From positions 1 to 7,214 of the forward strand of contig JAJRTR010000151.1 in assembly GCA_024278215.1 (NCBI GenBank): 7,214 nt of DNA, written 5' to 3'. This DNA is from a bacterium. Lineage in GTDB: Bacteria; UBP15; UBA6099; JAJRTR01. The notes under the pieces were generated by a model. It worked only from the letters and a program-made list of their open reading frames with translations. It searched no databases and was not told the origin of the DNA. Positions 1-6,600 of the stretch are shown in pieces (within the stretch, counting starts at the first letter, position 1; every line of letters begins with the position of its first letter). A program made the position numbers and the translations under genes.

Positions 1-583
1 AGAGCATTTCGTTCGCGGCGGGAAGCAGGAATGTTCCATTATTGAGAGTAATCGGCCTGTTGCGGAGTGCGTATCCCTTTTTACTTATAAGAGTTTTCTC
101 ATCGGACCATGCGAGACCGCCGCTGTCGGAGAATCTGTAGTGAATCCGGCAGTCGTCCCATGTATCACCGTACATAACAAGATAGAAGAACCACACACGG
201 CCACGCGGGTCGGTGTACAGAACCGGATTACCTTCCGAGAGGCCGGGCGCGTCGTTCAGGATCGCCGGCGTCGACCACTTCCCGCTTCCCGCCTGCAAGC
301 GCGACGAAAGTATCGCTACGTCCTTCGCTTTTTCATGCGCGCCCGCGAACCACGCCGCCATCAGGTCGCCCCCCGGCAGTTCCGTGATTGTCGACGCATG
401 GCATTGAGGCCGACCCGGAATCTCATCAAATATAAGTTGCTCCCGGTAAAACGGACTGTCCTGATGCTTCTCCACGGCTTCAGCCGGAGCGTGCGGCATC
501 ATGATCAGGCATAAGATTGCTATAAAGATACGTATTGGGATTTGTACTTTTATGTTCACCAATGTGCTGTTTGTCATTCTCAT
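1..583 (-). CDS. Secreted sialidase-like (BNR/Asp-box) protein, 5' part only
   Basis: The - strand is open from an ATG at 583 to the left edge: 194 codons with no stop, C-terminus outside the window. An AGGGG Shine-Dalgarno (594-590) lies 6 nt before the ATG. A second in-frame ATG is at 577. Residues 1-36 look like a signal peptide: basic/polar start to R18, hydrophobic stretch about 19-29, likely cleavage near APAEA (32-36); I see no lipobox. The mature part resembles BNR_2/exo-alpha-sialidase family proteins: CHASTITELPGGDLMAAWFAG (split over about residues 62-82), a GNPVLY...GRVWFFY strand pair, a degenerate Asp-box SDSGGLAW at 152-159 (the usual third-position Asp is Ser), and RPITLNNGTFLLPAANE near the edge. 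These are beta-propeller signatures. A role in cutting or binding exported glycans is inferred; true sialidase specificity cannot be judged, since the later catalytic residues are missing. It is transcribed away from the redox operon, so a shared function is not implied. Confidence 0.85.
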   Translation of the reverse strand, partial: MRMTNSTLVNIKVQIPIRIFIAILCLIMMPHAPAEAVEKHQDSPFYREQLIFDEIPGRPQCHASTITELPGGDLMAAWFAGAHEKAKDVAILSSRLQAGSGKWSTPAILNDAPGLSEGNPVLYTDPRGRVWFFYLVMYGDTWDDCRIHYRFSDSGGLAWSDEKTLISKKGYALRNRPITLNNGTFLLPAANEML

Positions 584-683
584 TTTATACCCCTGGGGCC
601 TGCGAAAAACAAGTCGGCATTGTGTGCATTGCGCGGCACCTCATACGGGCGCAGGGCCCGGACGAGGCGTAGTACCTTCTCTT

Positions 684-711
684 ATTATATTACTGAACTG
701 CGCGTTATTAA
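684..711 (-). promoter_or_regulatory. Candidate sigma70-type promoter for the sialidase-like gene
   Basis: Read on the - strand: TTAATA (711-706, 4 of 6 to TTGACA), a 16-nt spacer, then a perfect TATAAT (689-684). A start near 677 would give a leader of about 94 nt to the ATG at 583. The -35 is weak and the region is AT-rich, so this is a moderate call. The spacer contains GCAGTTCAG, the reverse complement of the repeated word CTGAACTGC. Confidence 0.4.
693..701 (+). repeat. CTGAACTGC word, copy 1
   Basis: First of three exact copies of a 9-base word found by eye only in non-coding parts of the window (others at 1071 and 6601). This copy lies inside the spacer of the candidate - strand promoter. 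Function unknown. Confidence 0.3.
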
Positions 712-747
712 ATATGTACACTTATCACAGAGCGCATTCCTCTATGA

Positions 748-779
748 AAATGGATTTCCGCACATGCGGGAATCCATTT
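748..779. repeat. Palindromic hairpin, 14-bp stem, REP/MITE-like
   Basis: AAATGGATTTCCGC (748-761) faces GCGGGAATCCATTT (766-779) across the 4-nt loop ACAT. All 14 pairs match except one T-G wobble (757 with 770). It sits between two diverging genes, where a terminator is not expected, and neither side is followed directly by a T-run. The GGATTCCCGC / GCGGGAATCC core is similar to dispersed palindromic elements seen in many bacterial genomes; that it is dispersed here is inference, as only one copy is in the window. It could also be a protein-binding site between the two promoters. Confidence 0.7.
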
Positions 780-861
780 CAGGGCTTCATCGTTTTTCCA
801 TAAAAAACACATGTTTTCAAAAGAGCTCACAAGTTCAAATTGCTGCGACGAGACAAGCAGA

Positions 862-890
862 TTGATTCATTGTGCATTTACTGATATAAT
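862..890 (+). promoter_or_regulatory. Sigma70-type promoter for the kor-hdr operon
   Basis: TTGATT (862-867, 4 of 6 to TTGACA), a 17-nt spacer, and a perfect TATAAT (885-890) preceded by TG at 882-883, giving the extended -10 form TGaTATAAT. A transcription start near 897 would leave about 204 nt before the korD ATG. It is the best promoter-like match I found in the region upstream of the operon and points the right way. Confidence 0.65.
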
Positions 891-1070
891 TCTGGATTGA
901 AATAACGGTAGTCGAAAATATACATCAGCAGAGTTGATTGCAAAGTTATGTTCGTGATGCTGCCGGCGGACACTTGCCGGGAGCGATGGAATCAGAATTT
1001 TTCAATCTGCTCACTTAATAAGCAAAACAGAATGCGTTTGTAGATTTGATGTGTTCCAGGCCGGTTAATC

Positions 1071-1079
1071 CTGAACTGC
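1071..1079 (+). repeat. CTGAACTGC word, copy 2, upstream of korD
   Basis: Exact 9-base copy beginning 30 nt before the korD ATG, just upstream of its GAGGA Shine-Dalgarno (1092-1096). The third copy sits 28 nt before the hdrC start, so the placement relative to the start codon is nearly the same. Function unknown. Confidence 0.3.
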
Positions 1080-1100
1080 AATATTGGATTTGAGGACAAG

Positions 1101-1439
1101 ATGAGCTTCTGGCGAATGCCGCTTGATGCGGAAGAACAGGGTGTTACAGTAGGCGAGGTGCATATAATTGCCTACAGATGCAAAGGTTGTCGTTACTGCA
1201 TCGAGTTTTGTCCGAATAATGTTCTTGCCGAATCTGAAGAATTCAACGAGAAAGGCTATCACCCACCTTACGCGGCAAAGGACGGCAAGTGCGTGAACTG
1301 CAATTTTTGTGAGACGATTTGTCCTGAATTCGCGATTTTCGTTACAGAAGGTAAGCCAGGTAATTTGCAGCCTGCCGACGTGTTGCATGATGTGAAACCC
1401 GGCCGGAGACTACAGAGGAAACGGCGTTATGGAGAATAG
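1101..1439 (+). CDS. korD: 2-oxoacid:ferredoxin oxidoreductase, delta (ferredoxin-like) subunit
   Basis: A 112-residue protein with two complete 4Fe-4S motifs: CKGCRYCIEFCP (C27, C30, C33, C37) and CVNCNFCETICP (C64, C67, C70, C74). This is the 2[4Fe-4S] small subunit that carries electrons from the catalytic KorAB core to soluble ferredoxin in the cytoplasm. The stretch NNVLAESEEFNEKGYHPPY between the clusters is typical of KorD/PorD-like subunits. The ATG has GAGGA 4 nt upstream. The gene is the first of the operon and overlaps korA by 11 nt, so translation is probably coupled. The last 14 residues (99-112) are strongly basic, KPGRRLQRKRRYGE; part of that run is encoded by the purine-rich sequence that also serves as the korA ribosome binding site (AGAGGA, 1414-1419), which may explain it. 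Identity as this subunit is firm; the exact 2-oxoacid is not. Confidence 0.9.
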   Translation: MSFWRMPLDAEEQGVTVGEVHIIAYRCKGCRYCIEFCPNNVLAESEEFNEKGYHPPYAAKDGKCVNCNFCETICPEFAIFVTEGKPGNLQPADVLHDVKPGRRLQRKRRYGE

Positions 1440-2586
1440 GGCGGTGCTGACGGGCACCCATTTCATCAACGGAGACATAGCGTGCGCCGAGGGCGGCCTG
1501 GCGGCGGGTTGCCGTTTTTTCGCAGGTTATCCCATAACGCCCGCGACAGAGGTGGCCGAACGTATGGCCAGGCGGCTGCCGCAGGTGGGCGGCATATACA
1601 TACAGATGGAAGACGAGCTTGCGTCTATGGCGGCGATATGCGGCGCGTCATGCTCGGGAGCGCGTCCGATGACGTCGACTTCAGGCCCGGGCTTTTCGCT
1701 TATGATGGAGAACATCGGGCTGGCGGCAATGCTGGAAACTCCCTGCGTGATAGCGAACATCCAGCGGGCAGGCCCCTCTACCGGGCTTCCCACGCTGGTC
1801 GGGCAGCAGGATGTGATGCAGGCGCGCTGGGGCTCGCATGGCGATTATGAGATTATCGCCCTGTCGCCCGAGTCGCCGCAAGAAGCTTTTGAACTTACCA
1901 TCGACGCTTTCAACCTCGCCGAGAAGTACCGTGTCCCCGTCATTCTCCTGAGCGATGAAATAATCGGCCACATGACTGAAAAGGTTGTCATACCGCACCC
2001 GGACGAGATCGAGATCGTTAAGCGGCGCAGTCCGAACATCGGACCGAAAGATTACGCTCCTTATTATCCGGACGAAGATGATATTCCGCCGATGTCCACT
2101 GCCGGAGACGGCTACCATATTCACGCAACCGGGCTGACGCATAACGAACACGGCTATCCCGATATTTCCGCCGATGCGCAGGAGCGGCTGGTGCAGAGGC
2201 TGGTACGTAAGATAAGGAGCAATGCCGACAGAATAGTACGCACCGAAAACTTATATCTGGATGACGCGGAAGTCGTGATGGTGTCCTACGGCTGCTCGGG
2301 GCGTACAACCCGAGAAGTTGTAGAAACCGCAAGGGCGGACGGAATGAAGGTCGGCATGGTGCGCCTGATTACAGTGTGGCCGTTCGCGGAACAACTGATA
2401 CGGGAACTTGCGGAGCAGAGCAGCGTAGGTGCTTTTGTCGTGGTCGAGATAAATAGCGGACAGATAGCTCTCGAGGTGGAACGCTGCGCCGGCGGTAATG
2501 CCGAAACTGTGCTCGCGGGACTCATGGGTGGCCGCATGTTTGCTCCGGATGAATTATACAAAGTGGTGAAGGAGGCCGTTTTGTGA
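1429..2586 (+). CDS. korA: 2-oxoacid (probably 2-oxoglutarate):ferredoxin oxidoreductase, alpha subunit
   Basis: 385 residues, full length for a KorA. It provides the pyrimidine-side thiamine diphosphate domain of the enzyme that converts 2-oxoacid, CoA and oxidised ferredoxin into acyl-CoA, CO2 and reduced ferredoxin. Visible motifs: GYPITPATEVAE (33-44), the QMEDELASMAA segment with the acidic residues expected near the cofactor (59-69), TSTSGPGFSLM (82-92), QRAGPSTGLPT (112-122) and WGSHGD soon after. The C-terminal half carries the domain II pattern (VSYGCSGRTTREV, then MVRLITVWPF). The EDE and QRxGPSTGLPT forms fit KorA of four-subunit KorDABC enzymes better than pyruvate enzymes, but substrate choice (2-oxoglutarate versus branched-chain 2-oxoacids) is inferred from overall resemblance. 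The ATG at 1429 has AGAGGA 9 nt upstream and lies inside korD. Its TGA stop overlaps the korB start by 4 nt. Confidence 0.88.
   Translation: MENRAVLTGTHFINGDIACAEGGLAAGCRFFAGYPITPATEVAERMARRLPQVGGIYIQMEDELASMAAICGASCSGARPMTSTSGPGFSLMMENIGLAAMLETPCVIANIQRAGPSTGLPTLVGQQDVMQARWGSHGDYEIIALSPESPQEAFELTIDAFNLAEKYRVPVILLSDEIIGHMTEKVVIPHPDEIEIVKRRSPNIGPKDYAPYYPDEDDIPPMSTAGDGYHIHATGLTHNEHGYPDISADAQERLVQRLVRKIRSNADRIVRTENLYLDDAEVVMVSYGCSGRTTREVVETARADGMKVGMVRLITVWPFAEQLIRELAEQSSVGAFVVVEINSGQIALEVERCAGGNAETVLAGLMGGRMFAPDELYKVVKEAVL
2569..2575 (+). promoter_or_regulatory. Ribosome binding site that fixes the korB GTG start
   Basis: AAGGAGG lies 7 nt before GTG 2583, a near-perfect Shine-Dalgarno inside the end of korA. 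It supports the GTG start and the 4-nt GTGA overlap rather than a later ATG. Confidence 0.85.
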
Positions 2587-3503
2587 AAAATATATTTATC
2601 GACGCACCTCCATTAACTCCGGATCAGGCAAAACTCGGCAGAAGCAAAGGCTATGGCGACCATCCCCTGGACAAGTACCTTAAGGAAGGCAGAATCCCGC
2701 ATATATGGTGTTCCGGCTGCGGGATCGGCATAGTGCTCACGGCATTTATCAAGGCGCTGGAAAAAAGCGGGGCCGACCCCGATAAAACCGTTGTGGTGTC
2801 CGGCATCGGCTGCTCGGCTCGTTCAGCCGGATACCTCAATCTCGACACATATCACACGACACACGGCCGCGCGATTCCTTTCGCCACAGGCGTGAAACTC
2901 GCCAACCCGGAATTGAACGTAGTGGTTATCAGCGGTGACGGCGACCTGTTCGCTATCGGAGGCAATCACATCATACACGCCGCTCGGCGCAATATCGACC
3001 TGTCAATTATATGCGTCAACAACTTCACTTACGGCATGACAGGAGGGCAGGGCGGCCCTACAACACCAGTCGGCGCAATATCAACAACAACGCCCTACGG
3101 CGCTTCCGAGTACCCGTTCAATCTCGTATATATGGCAGCGGCAGCCGGGGCGTCCTATGTAGCGCGCTGGACGGTGCTTCATACACGCGAGCTTCGCGAT
3201 GCGATGATCGACTCTATGAGCAAACCCGGTTTCAGCTTTATCGAAGCGATTTCCCCATGTCCGACAGCACATGCGCGGCGCAATAAACTCGGCTCCGGAC
3301 TCGATATCATGCGTTATTATAAAGAAAAGTCATACCTTGCCGACGAACTCGACCGTGACGAAACGGCACTTGGGCTGGCGGATAAAATCGCCATCGGCAA
3401 ATTTGTCGATGTCGAAAAGCCTACATACCTCGACATGTACAACAGCCATGTTGCTGACCGTGCTGCGCAAGCTGCGAAAAAGAAAAAAAAGAAAAAGAAA
3501 TAA
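2583..3503 (+). CDS. korB: 2-oxoacid (probably 2-oxoglutarate):ferredoxin oxidoreductase, beta subunit
   Basis: 306 residues. This subunit binds the diphosphate end of thiamine diphosphate with Mg2+ and the proximal 4Fe-4S cluster. Four cysteines match the family pattern: WCSGCG (C43, C46), GIGCS (C77) and SPCPT (C226). THGRAIPFATG, SGDGDLFAIGGNH and NNFTYGMTGGQ form the cofactor pocket, and GGPTTP follows. It starts at GTG 2583, overlapping korA. The odd part is the C-terminus: eight consecutive lysines (299-306) after AQAA, from a 24-nt tract (3477-3500) of 21 A and 3 G. Such a tail is not part of the conserved fold. korC is in the same reading frame 18 nt downstream with no further stop codon between, so read-through of the TAA would yield a KorB-KorC fusion; I see no specific signal for that. 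The upstream Shine-Dalgarno makes the start secure. Confidence 0.88.
   Translation: MKNIFIDAPPLTPDQAKLGRSKGYGDHPLDKYLKEGRIPHIWCSGCGIGIVLTAFIKALEKSGADPDKTVVVSGIGCSARSAGYLNLDTYHTTHGRAIPFATGVKLANPELNVVVISGDGDLFAIGGNHIIHAARRNIDLSIICVNNFTYGMTGGQGGPTTPVGAISTTTPYGASEYPFNLVYMAAAAGASYVARWTVLHTRELRDAMIDSMSKPGFSFIEAISPCPTAHARRNKLGSGLDIMRYYKEKSYLADELDRDETALGLADKIAIGKFVDVEKPTYLDMYNSHVADRAAQAAKKKKKKKK
3477..3500 (+). repeat. A-rich poly-lysine tract at the 3' end of korB
   Basis: Eight lysine codons in a row (AAA or AAG). The run includes eight consecutive A (3483-3490) followed by G, so it contains the heptamer A AAA AAG in the zero frame (3485-3491), the type of slippery site used by bacterial dnaX. A -1 shift there would end at TGA 3527-3529, just past the korC ATG. 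No stimulatory Shine-Dalgarno or hairpin is evident. It may also be a site of replication slippage. Confidence 0.6.
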
Positions 3504-3521
3504 CAATTAAGAGCAACAAAT

Positions 3522-4100
3522 ATGAGTGAAGAAGCTACTTTAAAAACCGGCAGGAAGCAAATAAGGCTCGCGGGGTTCGGCGGACAGGGTATCGTGCTGT
3601 CCGGGATGATTCTCGGCAAAGCTATAACGATTTTCGAGGACGGCAACGCGGTCATGACGCAGAGCTACGGGCCGGAGGCACGCGGTGGCGCGTGCAGCGC
3701 GGATGTTGTGATATCCGACGAAAGGATAAATTACCCGCGTGTCACCGTGCCCGATGTTCTGGTCGTAATGGCAGAGGAAGCGGCGCGCACTTATGGCCCG
3801 AATACCGCGGACGATGCGATTGTCCTCGTCAATGAGCGTCTTGTAAAAACGATTCCCGACAAACCCGGCCTTACCGTCTATACGATACCGGCCACAGACA
3901 TAGCGGAAGAGCTGGGGCGCGCCATCGTCGCCAATATAGTAATGCTCGGGTTCATCACAGCCACCGCCGATGTCGTCAGCTACGAAGCTATGAAGCAGGC
4001 GATACTCGACAGCATTCCGGCGGGCACCGAGGAACTGAATCTGGCGGCCTTCCAGGCTGGTTTCGACCACGGCGCTATCGAGTTGATGAACGAAGAGTGA
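3522..4100 (+). CDS. korC: 2-oxoacid:ferredoxin oxidoreductase, gamma subunit
   Basis: 192 residues, normal for a gamma subunit (POR gamma family). It begins with a short polar leader and then IRLAGFGGQGIVLSG (14-28), the glycine-rich motif typical of the family, followed by TQSYGPEARGGACSADVVIS and a stretch (TVPDVLVVMAEEAARTYG) also typical. It completes the four-subunit KorDABC enzyme and helps bind the CoA substrate, from family knowledge. The ATG at 3522 has only a weak upstream site (AAGAG, 3509-3513), so its translation may depend on ribosomes leaving korB 18 nt upstream. The stop TGA at 4098-4100 is 7 nt before the hdrA GTG. No unusual residues seen. Confidence 0.88.
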   Translation: MSEEATLKTGRKQIRLAGFGGQGIVLSGMILGKAITIFEDGNAVMTQSYGPEARGGACSADVVISDERINYPRVTVPDVLVVMAEEAARTYGPNTADDAIVLVNERLVKTIPDKPGLTVYTIPATDIAEELGRAIVANIVMLGFITATADVVSYEAMKQAILDSIPAGTEELNLAAFQAGFDHGAIELMNEE

Positions 4101-4107
4101 TGACAGG

Positions 4108-6585
4108 GTGAATGAGAAATTGAAAAAAACAGAAGAAAACGACAACGCAGCCGCCGTAAATGAAGAGCCGCGAATCGGTGTTTATGTATGCCATTGCGGT
4201 TTGAATATCGGCGGTTCGGTGGATTGCGAGGCGGTCGCGCTGAGCGCGGCAAAACTGGATAATGTGGTTATAGCCGACCACCAGCTTTACACTTGTTCCG
4301 AGCCCGGCCAGGAACGAATCAAACAGGATATCGCCGAGCATGGCCTGAACAGAATAGTGGTAGCCGCGTGTTCGCCGCGAATGCACGAGCCGACGTTCAG
4401 ATCATGTGTGCAGGACGCCGGGCTGAACAAATATATGCTCGAGATGGCCAACATCCGCGAACACTGTTCATGGGTGCATCTTCACGATAAGGCGGCAGGC
4501 ACGGAGAAGTCGAAAGACCTTGTAAGGATGGCGGTCGCGCGTGCGCGCTACCTCGAACCGCAGGAAGAGATCGATGTGCCCGTAATCAAGAAGGCGCTGG
4601 TCATCGGCGGCGGTGTGGCGGGCATACAGGCTGCGCTCGATCTCGCGGATTCGGGCTACGAGGTGGTTCTGGTCGAGAAAGAGCCCAGTATCGGCGGTCG
4701 CATGGCCCAGATAGACAAGACATTCCCTACTATGGACTGCTCGATCTGCATTCTCGCGCCGAAGATGGCAGAGGTCGGCAGACACCCGAATATCACTCTC
4801 ATGTCGCTTACCGAGGTTACTAATATCGGCGGTTATATCGGGAATTTCTCGGTGACTCTCAGGCATAAAGCGAAATATGTGAATGAAGATTGCAGCGCGT
4901 GTTCGGATTGCATGAAAGCGTGTCCGCAACATGCGCCTAACGAGTTCGACGTGGGGCTGGCGACAAGAAAGGCAATATATATCCCGTTCGCGCAGGCGGT
5001 GCCGTCTCAATATGTGATAGACATGGACCTGTGCCTTAATAAAAATGGAGTGCGGGTATGTGAAAAATGTGTCGAAGCCTGTGAAAGAAAGTGTATAAAT
5101 TTCGAAGACCACGACCGGGAAGAAACATTCGATGTCGGCACGATTATCGTCTGCACCGGTGTCGATGTGTTCGATGCGGCGCAAATACCGCAGTACCAGT
5201 ATAAAAAAGCGCCGAATGTCATCACCAGCCTCGAGTTCGAGAGGCTCATAAACGCGGGCGGGCCGACTCACGGCCAGCTGATACGTCCTTCGGACCACAG
5301 GATACCGAAATCTGTCGCTTTTGTGCAGTGTGTCGGTTCGAGGTCCAGAAAAACGAATCCCTATTGCAGCAATGTCTGCTGCATGAACACGATAAAAGAC
5401 GCTCTGCTTATAAAAGAGCACTGGCCGGAAACGGAAATAAAAGTTTTTTACATAGACATAAGAGCGTTCGGCAAAGGATTCGAGGACCTTTTTCAACGCT
5501 CGAAGATGGAAGGTGTTCAGTTTATACAGGGGCTGCCCGGAGAGATAGTGCAGCGCAAAAACGGCAACCTGCGTATGATCGGCGAGTTGATGATGCTGCA
5601 CGAACTGTACGACATAGAAGTCGAGATGGTGATCCTGTCTGTCGGCCTGAAACCGAGCATCGGAAGCGATGTGGTGCGCAAATACCTGACCCTGTCGCGC
5701 ACGAGCGGCGGTTTTTTCATGGTAGCTCATCCAAAGTTGAGGCCGGTAGACACGGCAACACGCGGCGTATTCCTCGCTGGATGCTCCGAGGGTCCGAAAG
5801 ATATAAAGGAAGCTGTAACGCAGGCGAGCGCAGCGGCGGCGAGGGCGAATATAATCATGCACCGGGGCATGGTGACAGTCGAGGCGATCACGGCGCGCGT
5901 GGATGAGAGCATGTGCACCGGCTGCGGGCTCTGCGCGAAAGTATGCCCCTACCAGGCGATACAGATAAACGACAGGAAGAAGGCTGTCGTCATCGACGCC
6001 GCATGCAGCGGATGCGGCACATGCAGTGCGGAATGTAAATTCGACGCTATTACCATGCGCCATTTCACAGACAGGCAGATTCTGGCGCAGATCGACGCGT
6101 TTACGGAATTCGAGCCGGAGAAAAAAATACTCGCATTCTGCTGCAACTGGTGCTCGTATGCAGGGGCGGACTTCGCGGGCATCAGCCGGATGCAGTATGC
6201 ACCGCAGGTGCGCATAATACGAACAATGTGCTCGGGCAGAGTCGCACAGAACTTCATCGAACACGCATTCGCGCGCGGGGTCGGCGTCGTGTTGCTTTCC
6301 GGCTGCCATATCGGTGATTGCCACTACATCGACGCTAATACATTCGCGGAGAAACGGTATAAAAGAATGCGCAGGCTGATGAAGCAGAACGGGCTGGATA
6401 ATAACAGGATGCAGCTCGTGTGGGTGAGCGCGGCGGAAGGACAGAAGTTCCAGGAAAAGATCAACAGCCTGGTGGAAAAGCTGAAGACGGTCACTCCTGA
6501 AGAAATTAAAAACAGTATGAGGTTTTTCAGCGAACGCGAAAAACAGAGAAAAGAGAAAAAACAGAAAACGCGCGCCGGAAAATAG
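4108..6585 (+). CDS. hdrA: Heterodisulfide-reductase-like HdrA fused to an MvhD domain
   Basis: 825 residues, the FAD subunit of an Hdr-type complex. Domains in order: HdrA N-terminal domain (RIGVYVCHCGLNIGG at about 22-36, then AACSPRMHEPTF); a thioredoxin-reductase-like FAD domain with VIGGGVAG (165-172), EKEPSIGGRM and FPTMDCSIC (C211, C214); an inserted ferredoxin domain (C262, C265, C268, C272; second set C309, C318, C321, C325, C329); CVGSR and CSNVCC (C408, C420, C424, C425) with YIDIRAFGKGFEDLF; a C-terminal 2[4Fe-4S] domain (C603, C606, C609, C613; C633, C636, C639, C643); then an MvhD/FlpD domain from about 669 to 785 with CCNWC (678-682), CSGR (C708) and GCHIGDCHY (C733, C738). Such fusions are known as HdrA2-type in some methanogens and sulfate reducers. 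Start GTG 4108 is supported by GAAGAG 10 nt upstream; nearby ATGs at 4100 and 4112 hit stops at once. The last 18 residues are highly basic. HdrA is the site of flavin-based electron bifurcation in characterised relatives; activity here is inferred. Confidence 0.92.
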   Translation: MNEKLKKTEENDNAAAVNEEPRIGVYVCHCGLNIGGSVDCEAVALSAAKLDNVVIADHQLYTCSEPGQERIKQDIAEHGLNRIVVAACSPRMHEPTFRSCVQDAGLNKYMLEMANIREHCSWVHLHDKAAGTEKSKDLVRMAVARARYLEPQEEIDVPVIKKALVIGGGVAGIQAALDLADSGYEVVLVEKEPSIGGRMAQIDKTFPTMDCSICILAPKMAEVGRHPNITLMSLTEVTNIGGYIGNFSVTLRHKAKYVNEDCSACSDCMKACPQHAPNEFDVGLATRKAIYIPFAQAVPSQYVIDMDLCLNKNGVRVCEKCVEACERKCINFEDHDREETFDVGTIIVCTGVDVFDAAQIPQYQYKKAPNVITSLEFERLINAGGPTHGQLIRPSDHRIPKSVAFVQCVGSRSRKTNPYCSNVCCMNTIKDALLIKEHWPETEIKVFYIDIRAFGKGFEDLFQRSKMEGVQFIQGLPGEIVQRKNGNLRMIGELMMLHELYDIEVEMVILSVGLKPSIGSDVVRKYLTLSRTSGGFFMVAHPKLRPVDTATRGVFLAGCSEGPKDIKEAVTQASAAAARANIIMHRGMVTVEAITARVDESMCTGCGLCAKVCPYQAIQINDRKKAVVIDAACSGCGTCSAECKFDAITMRHFTDRQILAQIDAFTEFEPEKKILAFCCNWCSYAGADFAGISRMQYAPQVRIIRTMCSGRVAQNFIEHAFARGVGVVLLSGCHIGDCHYIDANTFAEKRYKRMRRLMKQNGLDNNRMQLVWVSAAEGQKFQEKINSLVEKLKTVTPEEIKNSMRFFSEREKQRKEKKQKTRAGK

Positions 6586-6600
6586 ACTTTGCATAATATG

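Larger units (their letters stand above)
584..1100. other. Divergent intergenic region, 517 bp
   Basis: No convincing gene on either strand; the short + strand ORFs here lack similarity I recognise and the ones reaching past 583 are antisense to the sialidase-like gene. It holds a candidate - strand promoter (684-711), a palindrome (748-779), a strong candidate + strand promoter (862-890), and from about 897 an apparent leader of some 200 nt before korD. The leader contains two TGCCGG copies (961-966 and 975-980) and one copy of the word CTGAACTGC (1071-1079), but I could not assign it to a riboswitch or attenuator class. Confidence 0.7.

Noticed and set aside
804-817. Small inverted repeat AAAAC-ACAT-GTTTT
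   Set aside because: Only a 5-bp A/T-rich stem; expected by chance in AT-rich DNA although the loop matches that of the 748-779 palindrome.
140-865. Several overlapping + strand open frames of about 60-125 codons
   Set aside because: Their low-complexity basic or mixed translations look non-coding; those before 583 are antisense to the sialidase-like gene, which has a signal peptide and family motifs.
862-1051. TTGAT half-sites (862, 934, 1047) suggestive of FNR-type boxes
   Set aside because: None has the ATCAA partner at the right spacing, and the first is simply the candidate -35 element.
3540-4145. A 201-codon - strand open frame across korC
   Set aside because: Antisense shadow of korC, no motifs, no convincing ribosome binding site or promoter.
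4108-6585. Possible selenocysteine version of HdrA or MvhD
   Set aside because: All expected cluster ligands are encoded as ordinary cysteine codons and there is no in-frame TGA.
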